Assembly: GCA_010645155.1 (NCBI GenBank)
Contig: CM021317.1
Location: 1,203,181-1,267,180 of the forward strand
DNA: 64,000 bases
Reading direction: 5' to 3'
From: Tigriopus japonicus
Lineage: Eukaryota; Arthropoda; Copepoda; Harpacticoida; Harpacticidae
The translations under genes were made by a program, and so were the position numbers. The notes below the pieces were generated by a model. The model ran no database searches, was not told the DNA's origin, and saw only the letters and a program-made list of their open reading frames with translations. Positions 24,532-44,107 of this stretch are shown in pieces (position 1 is the first letter of the stretch; each line of letters starts with the position of its first letter).

Positions 24532-25275
24532 ATGGCAACACCGATCAAGGAGTTATTGGATGACGATTCATCCACTCTTGCGCTAAATCAAACCACGGTG
24601 AAGTTGCCAACGTTCTGGCCAGAATCTCCTATCGTGTGGTTTGCTCAAGCTGAATCCCAGTTTGCAGTCAAAGGTATTTCCACGGACGAGACGAAGTATT
24701 ATCATGTAGTTGCTGCATTGGATCAATCCATCGCCAAAAGAATCGTGGATCTCCTCACTCACCCACCACCGACAGGCACCCGATACTCTACATTGAAAGA
24801 ACGATTACTTTCATCCTACACCTTATCTTCTTACCAAAGAGGTCAGTGTTTAATCCGGGTGTCTCCACTTGGTGATCGGATGCCTTCGGAACTCATGGAT
24901 GAGATGCTCGCCCTCCTCGGTGATCACGAAGGATGTTTTTTATTCAAGACCCTTTTTATGGATCAACTTCCTGAGGACATAAGGACTCACCTGATTCCCA
25001 ACATGGACAATTTTTCACCTCGAGAATTGGCATTGGCTGCTGACAAGTACATCTCGACTCGTCCGCCAGGCATAAATGCAATTACAAAGACTCATGGTCG
25101 TCCAAGCTTTGAAAACAAGTCCGATAAACTCTGTCGTTTTCATCAACGTTGGGGCTCGCGAGCTTTCCGGTGTGAATTGCCATGTTCGTTTTTGCAAGCA
25201 TCCAAAAACCATTCAACGCGTTCTTCATCTCGAATCCATGCCATTCAGGGAAACGACCAGATCGGCCATCAATAA
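24532..25275 (+). CDS. gag: Gag protein of the LTR retrotransposon
   Basis: 247 residues. The N-terminal half has the '[20 protein letters not shown]' block found in CsRn1-type Gag, and a single zinc knuckle near residue 201 of unusual C-H-C-C order (CRFHQRW...CELPC) in place of the common CCHC. The start ATG is 62 nt after the 5' LTR. The frame ends inside the start of pol, one frame (-1) away. No frameshifts or stops are present. Confidence 0.88.
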   Translation: MATPIKELLDDDSSTLALNQTTVKLPTFWPESPIVWFAQAESQFAVKGISTDETKYYHVVAALDQSIAKRIVDLLTHPPPTGTRYSTLKERLLSSYTLSSYQRGQCLIRVSPLGDRMPSELMDEMLALLGDHEGCFLFKTLFMDQLPEDIRTHLIPNMDNFSPRELALAADKYISTRPPGINAITKTHGRPSFENKSDKLCRFHQRWGSRAFRCELPCSFLQASKNHSTRSSSRIHAIQGNDQIGHQ

Positions 25276-28271
25276 ATTGTGTTGGTGGCCGTTTGCTCTT
25301 TGTTACTAATAAAAGAAATAACCTATCTTATTTGGTGGATTCGGGTGCTCAAGTTAGCATCTTACCAGTTTCTCGTTCAATGCAAACTTCATGCCAAAGT
25401 TCACCCTCATTTTCTGCGGCTAATGGCTCGATCATTCGTTGTTATGGTCGGGTGACGCAGGAATTGCATTTGGGGGATAAATTCTATTCGTGGACCTTTT
25501 TTTTGGCAGCTTTGGATCAAGCCATTTTGGGAGCCGATTTTCTTCAAGCTAATAACCTTATGATCGATTTAACTAATCACCGGTTGATTGATAATACGTC
25601 TCAACACGTGATTACTGGATATTTAGGCAAGGCCGTGGCCCCACGCCTGACCGTTATTCAACATTCGACTTCTGATCCTTACCTTCAATTATTGGACAAA
25701 TTTCCTGAAATCCTCACTCCGGCATTCAATAATGTTACACCTAAACATGGTGTTTATCATCATCTTCCTACGATTGGTCATCCGGTGTTCTCCAAGGCTC
25801 GTCGGATGGGTGGAGAAAAGTTAGACGCCGCAAAAACAGACTTCCATCGTATGATGGATCTTGGGATATGTCGTCGTTCTACAAGTGATTATGCCTCGGC
25901 CTTACACGTCACTCCCAAGGCCGATGGTACTTGGCGGTGTTGTGGCGATTATCGCAATCTAAATGAAATGACTGTTCCGGATCGTTATCCTATTCCTCAC
26001 ATTCAAGATTTCACCGACGGTCTACACGGTTGCGTGATTTTCTCCAAAGTTGATCTGGTACGTGGATACAATCAGATCCCCATGGCGCCTGAAGACATCC
26101 ACAAGACCGCCATCATCACACCATTTGGTCTTTTCGAGTTTGTCAAGATGCCCTTCGGACTACGCAACGCCGCTCAAACATTTCAGAGGATGATGGATTC
26201 GATCTTGGGTGATTTATCGTTTGTTTTTGTATATCTGGATGATATCTTGGTGGCAAGCTCTTCTCAGCTTGACCATTTGGCGCACCTGCGAACGGTGTTT
26301 GAGCGTCTTCGTGACAATGGTCTGGTCATTAATAAGTCGAAGTGCATTTTTGGCCAATCCGAAATTACCTTTTTGGGTCATTCCATCTCGGCCAGTGGAA
26401 TTAAGCCCATGCCTAGTCGAGTCCAAGCCATCAGAGATTTTCCTGTGCCTACCACCCAAAAAGCCTTACGCGAATTCCTGGGGATGATTGTGTTTTATCA
26501 CCGATTCATTCCTGGTTTAGCCAACGTGTTGGCTCCTCTACATGAGGCCCTAAAGTGCAAACCGAAAGACTACAACCTGGATTCACAATTGAGGGATCAG
26601 ATCCATGTGGCTAAGAACAAACTTGCCGACGCCGCATTACTTACGTTTCCCGACAGTTCGGCTCCCTTAGCTCTTACGACGGATGCCTCCAGTGTGGCTG
26701 TGGGAGCCGTTTTGGAACAGTTCTCCGATCAAGCTTGGCGTCCATTGGCCTTCTTTTCTCGCAAACTCCGACCCCCGGAGCTGAAATATAGCACATTCGA
26801 TCGGGAGTTGTTGGCTATATACCTGGCCATTCGAAATTTTCGTCATTTCGTGGAAGGCCGAGAAGTTTGTTTGTATACCGATCACAAACCTCTGATTTTT
26901 GCCTTCGCCAAAGCCAGGGATCCCATCTCAGCGCGTCAACAACGTCAGTTGTCGTTTATCTCGGAGTTTACCACTCAAATTAAGCATGTCTCGGGGAAGC
27001 GGAACGTGGTGGCTGATGCTCTTTCGCGAATCGGTTCTTTGGTAGAATCGGTTTCACCCGAATCTTTAGCTCAAGCGCAACAATCCGACCCGGAATTGGC
27101 CTCGGTGCAAACGTGCTTGACATCGCTGAAGTTCGAGATTGTCGAGATTTGCCCGGGCACGTCGTTACTTTGCGATGTCTCTCAGGCCCATCCTCGTCCA
27201 TGGGTTCCTTCCGCTCTCCGACGCACGGTGTTCAATTCGATTCACGCCACGGCTCATCCGGGTGCTCGAGCTGGCCGTCGACTCGTGTCCAAACATTTCG
27301 TTTGGCACGGTCTCAATCGGGATATAACGCAATGGACCGCCCAATGTCCGGATTGCCAACGGGGCAAAATCATCCGTCACACTAAGGCCCCTGTGGATCA
27401 CTTGGAAACGCCTTCCTCTCGCTTTCAAGTGATTCACGTGGATATCGTTGGACCTTTAGATGTGTCTGCCGGACACAAGTACATATTCACCATCATTGAT
27501 CGGTTCAGCCGTTGGCCGGAGGCCATTCCTTTGACCGATATCACGGCTCTGTCTTGCGCGCGTGCCCTGCTAACGGGATGGATTTGTCGGTTTGGTCTTC
27601 CCGAGACCATAATTACCGATAGAGGAGCGCAATTCACTTCATCATTGTGGCATGAGCTCTCAATAATGTTGGGCACCAAACTCCAACACACCACGTCCTA
27701 TCATCCCCAATCAAATGGTCTCGTGGAACGTTTACATAGACAAATGAAAGATATTCTCCGCGCGCGTCTGGCCGGCCCTCATTGGTCTCATCATCTTCCG
27801 TGGGTGATGTTTGGTATTAGGTGTGCCCCCAAAGATGATACCAAACTCTCACCAGCTCAGTTATTGTATGGAACCAGTTTAAAAGTGCCTGGAACTGTTT
27901 GTGTTCATCCCAATGCCCGTGCTACACCGCATCAACATTATCAACAACTTCGAGAGAATTTCGCCCATCTAGTTCCACCTGCTACGCAATTTCATGGGAA
28001 ACCGTCTGTGAGTGTACCTTCCAGCTTATCATCGTGTCCATTTGTATGGGTGCGGATTGATCGTGTCCGTTCTCCACTTGAACCTCCGTATGAGGGACCC
28101 TTTCCAGTGCTTCAAAGACGAGCCAAAACTTTCAGTGTAGATGTGGATGGGAAACGTGAGATTTCTATTGACAGACTCAAGCCCGCTCACTTTGATTCTA
28201 CTCTACCACCTCCTACAATTACCCGTGCAGGACGGCTCGTAACACCTCCAGATCGATTTCGATCCGCATGA
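25182..28271 (+). CDS. pol: Pol polyprotein of the LTR retrotransposon (protease, RT, RNase H, integrase)
   Basis: 1029 residues, uninterrupted. In order: retropepsin with LVDSGA at about 51-56; reverse transcriptase with YLDD at 351-354; RNase H with ALTTDAS and, later, TDHKPL; zinc-binding HHCC of integrase at about 687-727; integrase core acidic residues at about 753 (HVDIVGP), 812 (ITDRGAQF) and 849 ([10 protein letters not shown]). It is in the -1 frame relative to gag and overlaps it by 94 nt, so it is probably made by ribosomal frameshifting. The ATG at 25182 is the first in frame but may not be used. Confidence 0.93.
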   Translation: MFVFASIQKPFNAFFISNPCHSGKRPDRPSINCVGGRLLFVTNKRNNLSYLVDSGAQVSILPVSRSMQTSCQSSPSFSAANGSIIRCYGRVTQELHLGDKFYSWTFFLAALDQAILGADFLQANNLMIDLTNHRLIDNTSQHVITGYLGKAVAPRLTVIQHSTSDPYLQLLDKFPEILTPAFNNVTPKHGVYHHLPTIGHPVFSKARRMGGEKLDAAKTDFHRMMDLGICRRSTSDYASALHVTPKADGTWRCCGDYRNLNEMTVPDRYPIPHIQDFTDGLHGCVIFSKVDLVRGYNQIPMAPEDIHKTAIITPFGLFEFVKMPFGLRNAAQTFQRMMDSILGDLSFVFVYLDDILVASSSQLDHLAHLRTVFERLRDNGLVINKSKCIFGQSEITFLGHSISASGIKPMPSRVQAIRDFPVPTTQKALREFLGMIVFYHRFIPGLANVLAPLHEALKCKPKDYNLDSQLRDQIHVAKNKLADAALLTFPDSSAPLALTTDASSVAVGAVLEQFSDQAWRPLAFFSRKLRPPELKYSTFDRELLAIYLAIRNFRHFVEGREVCLYTDHKPLIFAFAKARDPISARQQRQLSFISEFTTQIKHVSGKRNVVADALSRIGSLVESVSPESLAQAQQSDPELASVQTCLTSLKFEIVEICPGTSLLCDVSQAHPRPWVPSALRRTVFNSIHATAHPGARAGRRLVSKHFVWHGLNRDITQWTAQCPDCQRGKIIRHTKAPVDHLETPSSRFQVIHVDIVGPLDVSAGHKYIFTIIDRFSRWPEAIPLTDITALSCARALLTGWICRFGLPETIITDRGAQFTSSLWHELSIMLGTKLQHTTSYHPQSNGLVERLHRQMKDILRARLAGPHWSHHLPWVMFGIRCAPKDDTKLSPAQLLYGTSLKVPGTVCVHPNARATPHQHYQQLRENFAHLVPPATQFHGKPSVSVPSSLSSCPFVWVRIDRVRSPLEPPYEGPFPVLQRRAKTFSVDVDGKREISIDRLKPAHFDSTLPPPTITRAGRLVTPPDRFRSA
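25203..25209 (+). promoter_or_regulatory. Candidate -1 ribosomal frameshift heptamer
   Basis: C AAA AAC in gag reading phase lies inside the gag-pol overlap. It differs by one base from the classical A AAA AAC slippery site and would move ribosomes into the pol frame. Confidence 0.4.
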
Positions 28272-28294
28272 ATCCGGATCTGGCCGGGGGGTTC

Positions 28295-28443
28295 TGTGGC
28301 GCCTCTCAATTATCGTCTCTAGAGTCTCCCAATTAACGCTTTGCTCACGATCTGGTTTACGATATTTATCTCAAATTGAAATTTGGCATTCGATCAGAAT
28401 ATACGAAAACGAGAACATTTCAGTATTTATTTCGAGCGCTTCA
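28295..28443 (+). repeat. 3' LTR
   Basis: 149 bp, identical by eye to the 5' LTR. It is preceded by a short purine run (about 28286-28291) that may be the plus-strand primer. Confidence 0.95.
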
Positions 28444-28720
28444 CTAGTAAAACATATTTGGACATGCTCGACCTTTTGCAAACCTGCCGAACTCATTGGA
28501 GTCCAAATGGGTGAGGCATATTCAAGATGCGGCTGAACAATTGACTTGTACAGAGTTAGCATCGTAATACTATCTCTGGACTTGAAAGTGCAATAGATCC
28601 AGCCACATGTTTGAAATGCCTTCCCTACTTTCAACTGGATATGCTCATCAAACTTTCCATCATCTTGGACGACAACTCCCAAATCCCTCATGGACGATAC
28701 CTGCTCAATATCACAACCTC
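28444..28720 (-). pseudogene. LINE reverse-transcriptase remnant, 5' part (split by LTR element)
   Basis: The minus-strand frame includes 'MRDLGVVVQDDGKFDEHIQL', 'GWIYCTFKSRD' and 'LTLYKSIVQPHLEYASPIW', a standard C-terminal reverse-transcriptase region of animal LINEs. It runs up to the LTR retrotransposon boundary and resumes at 24320. The N-terminal reverse-transcriptase motifs are absent, so the copy is 5'-truncated. It lies in intron 2 of SLC22 copy C. Confidence 0.75.
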
Positions 28721-31549
28721 CATTGTCTTGGATGTAAGTATGGAATTTAACGAAGTAAAAAATCTTGAAAACTTGAATATTAGCTTTACCTTCCACAGAC
28801 ATTAAATCCACTAGATGAGGAGGTATAGAACACCAATAGTCGGTTTGGACATTCAGAAAGGCAATGACAATATCCGACCAAGAATTGAAGATGTACAAAA
28901 TTCCGATGACCAGAAGCATGAATGATTGTGCTTTTCCAAACTTGCCAATTGCTGAAAATAACTCACGCATTAGATCTTACAACAATGCTTCTTGGATTGA
29001 GCAAATGCGTAAATATCTTGACTTCGTCATCATGAGTGAACTTCTTTTTAACTGGCCGTAACTTTTTTTGTCATATGAGACGAGTACCTTCGATTATTGG
29101 GTCATGAGTGAGGACCGAATCGCCTTGATCCCTATGTAAATCCATCTTGGATGACAATTTCACTCAAATTATCTTCGTGCGCACATTTCACAGTAAAAAT
29201 ACCTTTTTCGAAATGAGGTCCAAAAGTTAAGAACTAAAAAACATATGCCAGAAACAGCGTTGTAAAAAATTTCAACATCTGTTGACACTTATCGTGACCT
29301 TTAAATCATAAGCCTGTCATTGCTCTCTAAGAATGAAAGTTTTTGTTCAAAACCTCATTACAAGAATGACTAAATACATGGAGGCATTGGCTGACCTCAA
29401 AAGATGCGTCTCAAATCTTAACCCAATCAGTAAAAGTCTTTAGCAAGCAAGTTATTCAGTAAAATCTGCAATAAGATTATTGTAACGTTACTTTCCCTAC
29501 TACATCCTAGGACTACTATGATGACATTTTTGTATTCAAAATGTTGTTGCTCATCACTAGAGCAATAAAAGAAAACAAGAAAAAACCAACGAAAAAGTTT
29601 TTATAAAGTTGAAAAAGCAAAAAAGTAAACAAAATACATATACATACATACAACAAAAGGAGGCAAATCAAAGCTATTATTCTTAGTCAAATACATCTAT
29701 GTTGCAAAATCCATGGAAACTTGCAATATTGGTACACTGCAATGTCTTTCAGTGAGTAGAGTGCATTCAAGTAGCGGAAAGTCTGGAAAATATTAGAAAA
29801 TAAAAGTCAACTCTTCATCAAATTAAAACAAACGAACGAATATTAAAAGTGTTTTTAGAACTCCGATTCAAAACTTAAGTACTAACATTAATATAATTCG
29901 AAATTTGATGAAAATTCAGCTATGAATGAGAAAAGTACACCTATGACACCATGTTTGGTAAATTAGTTAACATCGAAAAACCTTCCATTTCAGCTTTTAA
30001 ATTTATTTTTGCTTATTTATTGCAGTTTCATGGAAAACTTTGCCAATGTGATTGAGATTAGTATTTTTAGAATATAGTTTAATTTGACGCCATTAAAATC
30101 AGAAGTAAACAAGGATGTTTTAAAGGTTAAACATGCAAGTTTGTTATCCGCGGACATAAAAAGCGCAAAAATTTTGTCAAAAAGCGTAAGCCGTTGGAGG
30201 CCCTAAAAGTGCGCTTTTCGGACCCAAAAAAGCGACAGATTGGCGCGAAAGTGCAAGATATGGAAAGAGTGGTTTAATATTTGTTTAAAAATTAAGCGAG
30301 GGATTCAGATTTGGCGAAAAAAGTAAAAAAAAGTCTTTTTCTGCAAAAAAAGCTGAATCGATCAAAAAAGGCAAAAAATAAAGTTAAAGGTACAATTAAA
30401 AATATTGATTTTTTTCCTTGCACTACTCTTCACGTTACACACTGACTATGCTCAAATTTATGGAGACTTTTTAAGCATTTGCTTAGTATTTCCCATCGAG
30501 AAAATCGAAAAAAATAAATTGCATAAATTAAATTTGCTTGATATAAGATCGACAGTCCTGCACGAGAACCTCCATGTATTATAATAAAAAAAGAAAGAAT
30601 AAAAGAATAAAACATAGACGTCAAAAGTAATGACTATTATTGCCAATTGGAATAAGTCCCTGTACACTAAATTCTTCCCGAAATGGGAACTTCATGTTCC
30701 GAGCCGGCAGGTCTCCTTACTAAATAAAATGTCCATGTGGAGGCTCGATTAATTAATAGTATGAATGTCCAAACTTGGCCTGGCCCAACTGCTACGGATA
30801 ATGACAATACAATGGGACATGCACAAAGGTTGCTCAAGTGAGCGTTATAAATCCTACCGCTAGCGGCAAAATAGGTCCGTTGGCTGTGCTGAGTTGCCTC
30901 GACCATTTTGGTAAATTCAAGTCATTTCAACTTTAGCATGAATTCAAAGAGTCTAAGTTTGTGGAAGCGACTGATATTTCTCGTTAAGATACCTTGGCTG
31001 TAGTTGGGTCAAAAATAAGCAAATTCACTTTCAAGGTTATTGAATATAATGCTCTTGGCTTAGGCAAGCCTTGTGCTCCTGCAAAAATAGCTAAACGTTA
31101 AGGGGGACATAGTTCAAGGGGCGATTTGGTTGTGAATAAACGGAAGAGAAAAAATTGGTAGATCGATCTTGGAAACGCAGGATAAAAAATGAAGTGCTAA
31201 TTGATAGGAATGTAAAAAAAGAAGAGGTGACGAAGAAATAACAAAGAACCACAATAATCAAAAGGGGCTGAACGACTTCTACAGTTTGGGTAAATGTGCA
31301 AAAAAGCTGTAAAAGCCAAAAGTGACAGGAAAATGTTAGAAAATGCCATAGATGGGAAAATAGAGCCAAACAAAGCTAAAAAGCTGAAAACATTTTTTGA
31401 GGCTAAATTTTAACATAATCTCGAAAAAAAGGCTAATTTAGCTTTTTAAGGCTAAACCTGGTCACCTTGTCTGACATTTAGGGTTACTCAAATTTTTCCC
31501 GCCATCCTTTTTTCTCCGGCACCACTTTTCTGTCTACATGTCCGTTAAA

Positions 31550-31650
31550 GGTGTTTTTTAACTCATTTTCCGATAATACTCTTTTTCCGAAGAAACTACA
31601 TTTCCGAATAACTTGCTTTCCGACAAACTTAAATAATTTTTCCGGCTATT
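31550..31650 (+). repeat. Degenerate short tandem repeat with TTTCCGA core
   Basis: The words 'cattttccgataatac', 'ctttttccgaagaaac', 'catttccgaataac' and 'gctttccgacaaac' follow one another with a period of about 20-24 bp. Confidence 0.45.
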
Positions 31651-32114
31651 AATTTTGTTACAAAACCACCTTCCCCGGAAATATTGTATGTATGTCGACC
31701 TGATACCCTTAGCACATGTTCTTGAGGGTTATCTCTAAATCAAAGAGAACGGAAATTTATGCCAAAACAAGAAAAGTTTCTTTAAGTATCAGGAAAAAAA
31801 CTACGTACGAAGAACCGCACCCCCTATACATCAGGTTAGGAAAACTAAATTCTGGAATTATTTTCAGTCGGAAAATGCTTACACGGAAATTTAGTATAGA
31901 ACCGACATGGAGAGGGTAACTTGGAAGAAAATTCATTGTAATGGTTATGCTTGAATGGTAACACACCAAAAAGTATGCATGATTTCTTGAACACAGTCAT
32001 GATGACAGATGCATATTTGTTCACCTAAAAACAAGATGAAAAGAATAAAAACACCCATGAGACGTTTAAACCAAGGATGTGATCAAAAGTAAACGTATTT
32101 GCTTAAAAGGATTT

Positions 32115-32197
32115 ATCAAGTGTGGAATTCGTACCCACGGTCCCAATCGGGAACCAGAGCTTAAATCTGGCGCTTTAGACCGCTCGGCCAACTTGAC
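32115..32197 (-). tRNA. tRNA-Leu(TAA) or tRNA-Leu pseudogene
   Basis: 83 nt fold as a class II tRNA. The acceptor stem GTCAAGT/ACTTGAT pairs fully (one G-U); the A box reads TGGCCGAGCGG; the anticodon stem CCAGA/TCTGG has loop TTTAAGC with anticodon TAA; there is a long variable arm and a T stem GTGGG/TCCAC. There is no intron. The T loop is TACGAAT instead of TTCGAAT and one D-stem pair is mismatched, changes that weaken the B box, so it may be a decayed copy. Confidence 0.5.
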
Positions 32198-33224
32198 CTC
32201 AGTAACAAGACGCTATATTTGTTTTTAATTTATTATATTGCTAAAAGGGTTACATTACTTGGTCACCTATTCAAGATTTTTTCTTTCAACACTTGTTTGG
32301 GCGCTTGAACAACCATGAAATATCATATCACTTGCTTTTTGAATGCGTCACAAGAGAAGAAAAAAACAATAAAGGATCATTTTTTCAGAAATGCCGATGA
32401 TTCTTAATGAGAAGTCCCTAAGTTTGCCGTCACTACAGTTCTCAAAATCGGACTTATTTTGACCCTAATCAGTCATCCGTTTTGTCATTGATATTGTAGC
32501 TCGAGCCACGATGTCGAAGTCTCTATTTCTTGGACTTGAACACCTCGGTTTCTAGTAAGTGGCTCTGAACGAGGTCCTAGATCCTGATTGAGAACAACCG
32601 ACCACTTTATTCTTGATATTCGGCACTGATTTTGCTCGACTTGAGAGCAAAGAAAGAGCCTTCACTCTTGTGGACTGACACGGACAATTTTGTGACTCAT
32701 TTCTTGTCTGCCTTAGAGGATCTGCTCAACCAAAGTACGTGCTCAACGGTATTGGTGGATGCGGAAGCGTGATCGGCCTTCTCAAGTTCCCTCTGAGTCG
32801 CGATATCACATCCAAAATATATGTGCGAGCGTATTTGACGACGGACCTCTTGAAAATATGGTTTGCATGAATGTTTGCCAAAAGCAACCCTTGCTTGGTC
32901 AAATTTTGAAATGCAGTGATTTAGGGGAAGAATCGAATGGAACAAAAGAGGTCGAAAATTCGACTGCAGTTTCTGTTTTTTCTCTGGTCTTGTTAGGCAT
33001 CAACTATATATGATGGAGTTAAGGCAAAGACTCCAACAATTTGTGAAAAAGCATCATTTTTCGTTGTAGGAAATTCCATTTGCATTACTAAATTTTATAG
33101 AACCACTGAATTAACTCGAGTGATGAGAATTTTGGGTTCAAGTTGGATCAAATTAGTTGTGTTCTTTTGTACTCAAGTCCTGCTTAGATTCAACAAACCA
33201 TCAACAAATTTGATTGCCTGTTGT

Positions 33225-33321
33225 CAGGGGCCCACCAAACAGTCGTTGGTAGGTTCAGGGCCTACAAATTAACGATCAAAGAGCTGTGGTCACCCTTGGA
33301 CCCACGGGTTTCCCACCCCTG
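33225..33321. mobile_element. Short relative of the CAGGGG-ended element
   Basis: Begins CAGGGGCCCACCAAACAG and ends ...CCCACCCCTG, like 4653-4803, but is shorter. No clear target duplication. Confidence 0.4.
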
Positions 33322-33339
33322 ATCGACATGTATCAATTG

Positions 33340-33535
33340 TCAGCTCAATCAAATGTTGGTGTAAAAAGTTATGCCTTCTCAAATTTATGTTCTGAAGAGA
33401 TCATGGAATGAATTTGCTCGCCCCTTTTGAGGCAAAGAAATTACCAGAAGAGTGCTAACTTGTTCATTCTCACTGCGATTTGTACCAAGCTTTGAGAGAG
33501 CATAACTTTTGACTCCAATGTTGAGCTGGGGATCG
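33340..33535 (+). repeat. Diverged relic of the palindromic element
   Basis: 'gtcagctcaatcaaatgttg', 'aaaagttatgccttctcaaa', 'catggaatgaat' and 'gagagcataacttttgactc' match the core of 8581-9022 in order, with many changes. Confidence 0.45.
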
Positions 33536-33903
33536 GATTAAAGCTGTCAGGAGAAATCCTTTTCGCTTGCTTGTGCTTAGTTTTGTCAAATTTTAAGCTC
33601 ACCGTTAATTTCTTACTTATTCTGCTCCTTTTTTGTTTTTTGCAACTGATTGAGTTTAGGAAGGAAGTCAGATTATACAGAATAAAACTATCAGCCTTGA
33701 TCATCTTTCCTTAAGAGTGATTAATTACGTCATCCTCAAAGTGGAGATGGTATATTTTTTAGTGATTTGAGTCACAACCACAATGACAATGGAATAAGAA
33801 CCATTAGCAAATGAGTTTTGCCATTATTTAGTCCAAATTTTTTCCATAGGTAATTGAAAGTCCCGTATCAGAATGGTTCTGTCTGTGAAAGTGAACTAAC
33901 ACC

Positions 33904-33998
33904 TAAAGTTTCCTTGAGAAAGGTCAGGGAGGAGAATTGAACCTAGGACCATTCTCATTGAAGGAAATTGCGTCAACCACAACACCACATCTTGCCCC
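33904..33998 (-). mobile_element. tRNA-derived SINE, second copy
   Basis: The minus strand matches the copy at 9902-9999 throughout, including the tail 'gacctttctcaaggaaact'. Confidence 0.6.
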
Positions 33999-34216
33999 TA
34001 AATCAATCAAATCGATAAGTTGTTTTGGAGTGAAGACATCACCATGTCATGAAATTGTTACTTTCTTTCCATAGATTGGCATACTAGAACTCTTCCATTT
34101 TTCGGAATATTCAGTTGTCCACACCATGTAAAGTTGTTCGAGTTCTAACGAGAAGAAAGAGTGACGAAGAGAGAGGTCGAGGGGACGGAGATCGAGGGGG
34201 ATCGACCGCACTGACG

Positions 34217-34226
34217 CCATATTCGG
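34217..34226 (+). promoter_or_regulatory. CArG-like box upstream of transgelin
   Basis: CCATATTCGG differs by one base from the serum-response element CCATATTAGG. It lies 229 bp before the transgelin start codon. Vertebrate transgelin is controlled by SRF through CArG boxes; use here is inferred only. Confidence 0.3.
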
Positions 34227-34454
34227 TGCTTGGTGGATGGAAGAAGCTTTGACTCAGGCAGCTCATTCTTGTGGTAACAACTCGTTTGCCAGTCGAGAAG
34301 TGCCCATCGTACCTACACAGGTGCCCTCACATCCTACACGTCTCAAAAGCAACATTTTCTGAGTACGTGCCATTTTGTGGCGAGTTTGAATCGTTTTAAT
34401 TGATCCCCCCAATCACCCCTCCCCAACAAATAATATCTTCCACTTGAAGAAACG

Positions 34455-43567
<9,113 letters not shown>

Positions 43568-44107
43568 TCCCGACAAGCTCAAGGATCTGTTCTGTCTTTT
43601 ACGTTCTTAACCGCCGGAAAATCTCGTTTTAGAATTCGCTAAACTTCACGGACAGAACCAGAGGTCTTAGAATCAATTGGCCGACTGTAACAAAGTGATT
43701 TCGGACCACCCTCCTGTTGAAGATGCTCTCACAGTATTGAAGCGAAATTTGATGAAGACCCTCTACTCCCCCCATTTTTCCCCCATGGCCAGCCACGCCT
43801 CCCTCGCACAAGTTGTTCATTGGTGCCAATGATTCCTGAAGGTTCACTTGTCTTTTTCTATGTTTCTATTCTATTTTTCAAATCTTTCTTTTCCCGGCTC
43901 TGTGTTAATTATGTATCTTGTCCAGCTCTCTGTTTATATAAAAATATTATTATGATTTCGCTTCACTATTTTTCAATCCAGCAATGTTTTCCTTACATCA
44001 ATTACAAATATATCATCATGGTGCTTTCTATTTTGAATTCGAGAAATGCAAATACAAGAATACGAAATTTTGTCGAAGAAATAATACACCGGTTGTCGTT
44101 CCTTGGT
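43568..44107. other. Convergent 3' ends of transgelin and NUDT1
   Basis: No gene is seen. It holds the 3' UTRs of the two convergent genes. No canonical AATAAA was found for either, so variant signals may be used. Confidence 0.5.

Larger units (their letters stand above)
24321..28443 (+). mobile_element. Complete Ty3/gypsy LTR retrotransposon, CsRn1-like
   Basis: A 4123-bp element bounded by two identical 149-bp LTRs and by the direct duplication CTAG (24317-24320 and 28444-28447). It has a tRNA-Trp-type primer-binding site, a gag frame, an overlapping pol frame (protease, reverse transcriptase, RNase H, integrase in gypsy order) and no envelope frame. Both frames are open. Identical LTRs mean a recent insertion and possible activity. 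It is antisense to the surrounding SLC22 gene and lies in its second intron. Confidence 0.93.
21587..29145 (-). pseudogene. SLC22-family transporter, copy C, with one in-frame TAG (possible pseudogene)
   Basis: Nine exons of the sizes seen in copy B: 29145-29088, 28951-28790, 23413-23380 (34 nt), 23318-22963, 22903-22594, 22535-22369, 22258-22109, 22039-21845 and 21774-21587. All splice signals are canonical and the total would be 539 codons, but codon 409 (22121-22119, exon 7) is TAG where copy B has a Leu codon, in the segment GIVL-stop-AIS. Exon length is unchanged, so this is not a simple frameshift. Translation would stop at 408 residues, losing the last membrane helices. The rest of the frame is clean, so the stop is recent, a sequencing error, or bypassed by alternative splicing. 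Intron 2 (28789-23414) carries a complete LTR retrotransposon in the opposite orientation. Confidence 0.8.
29146..34454. other. Gene-poor 5.3-kb spacer
   Basis: No protein gene can be supported. It contains a tRNA-Leu-like sequence (32115-32197), a CAGGGG element (33225-33321), a palindromic-element relic (33340-33535), a SINE copy (33904-33998) and a degenerate array of 'tttccga' words (31550-31650). The 3' end should include the transgelin promoter. Confidence 0.55.

Noticed and set aside
24321..28443. Endogenous retrovirus with envelope
   Set aside because: No open frame follows pol before the 3' LTR; it is a gag-pol retrotransposon.
28371..28970. A 199-codon frame joining SLC22 exon 2 to reverse-transcriptase sequence as a fusion gene
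   Set aside because: The exon 2 donor is canonical and used in the same phase in all three copies; the read-through into the LINE remnant is coincidental.
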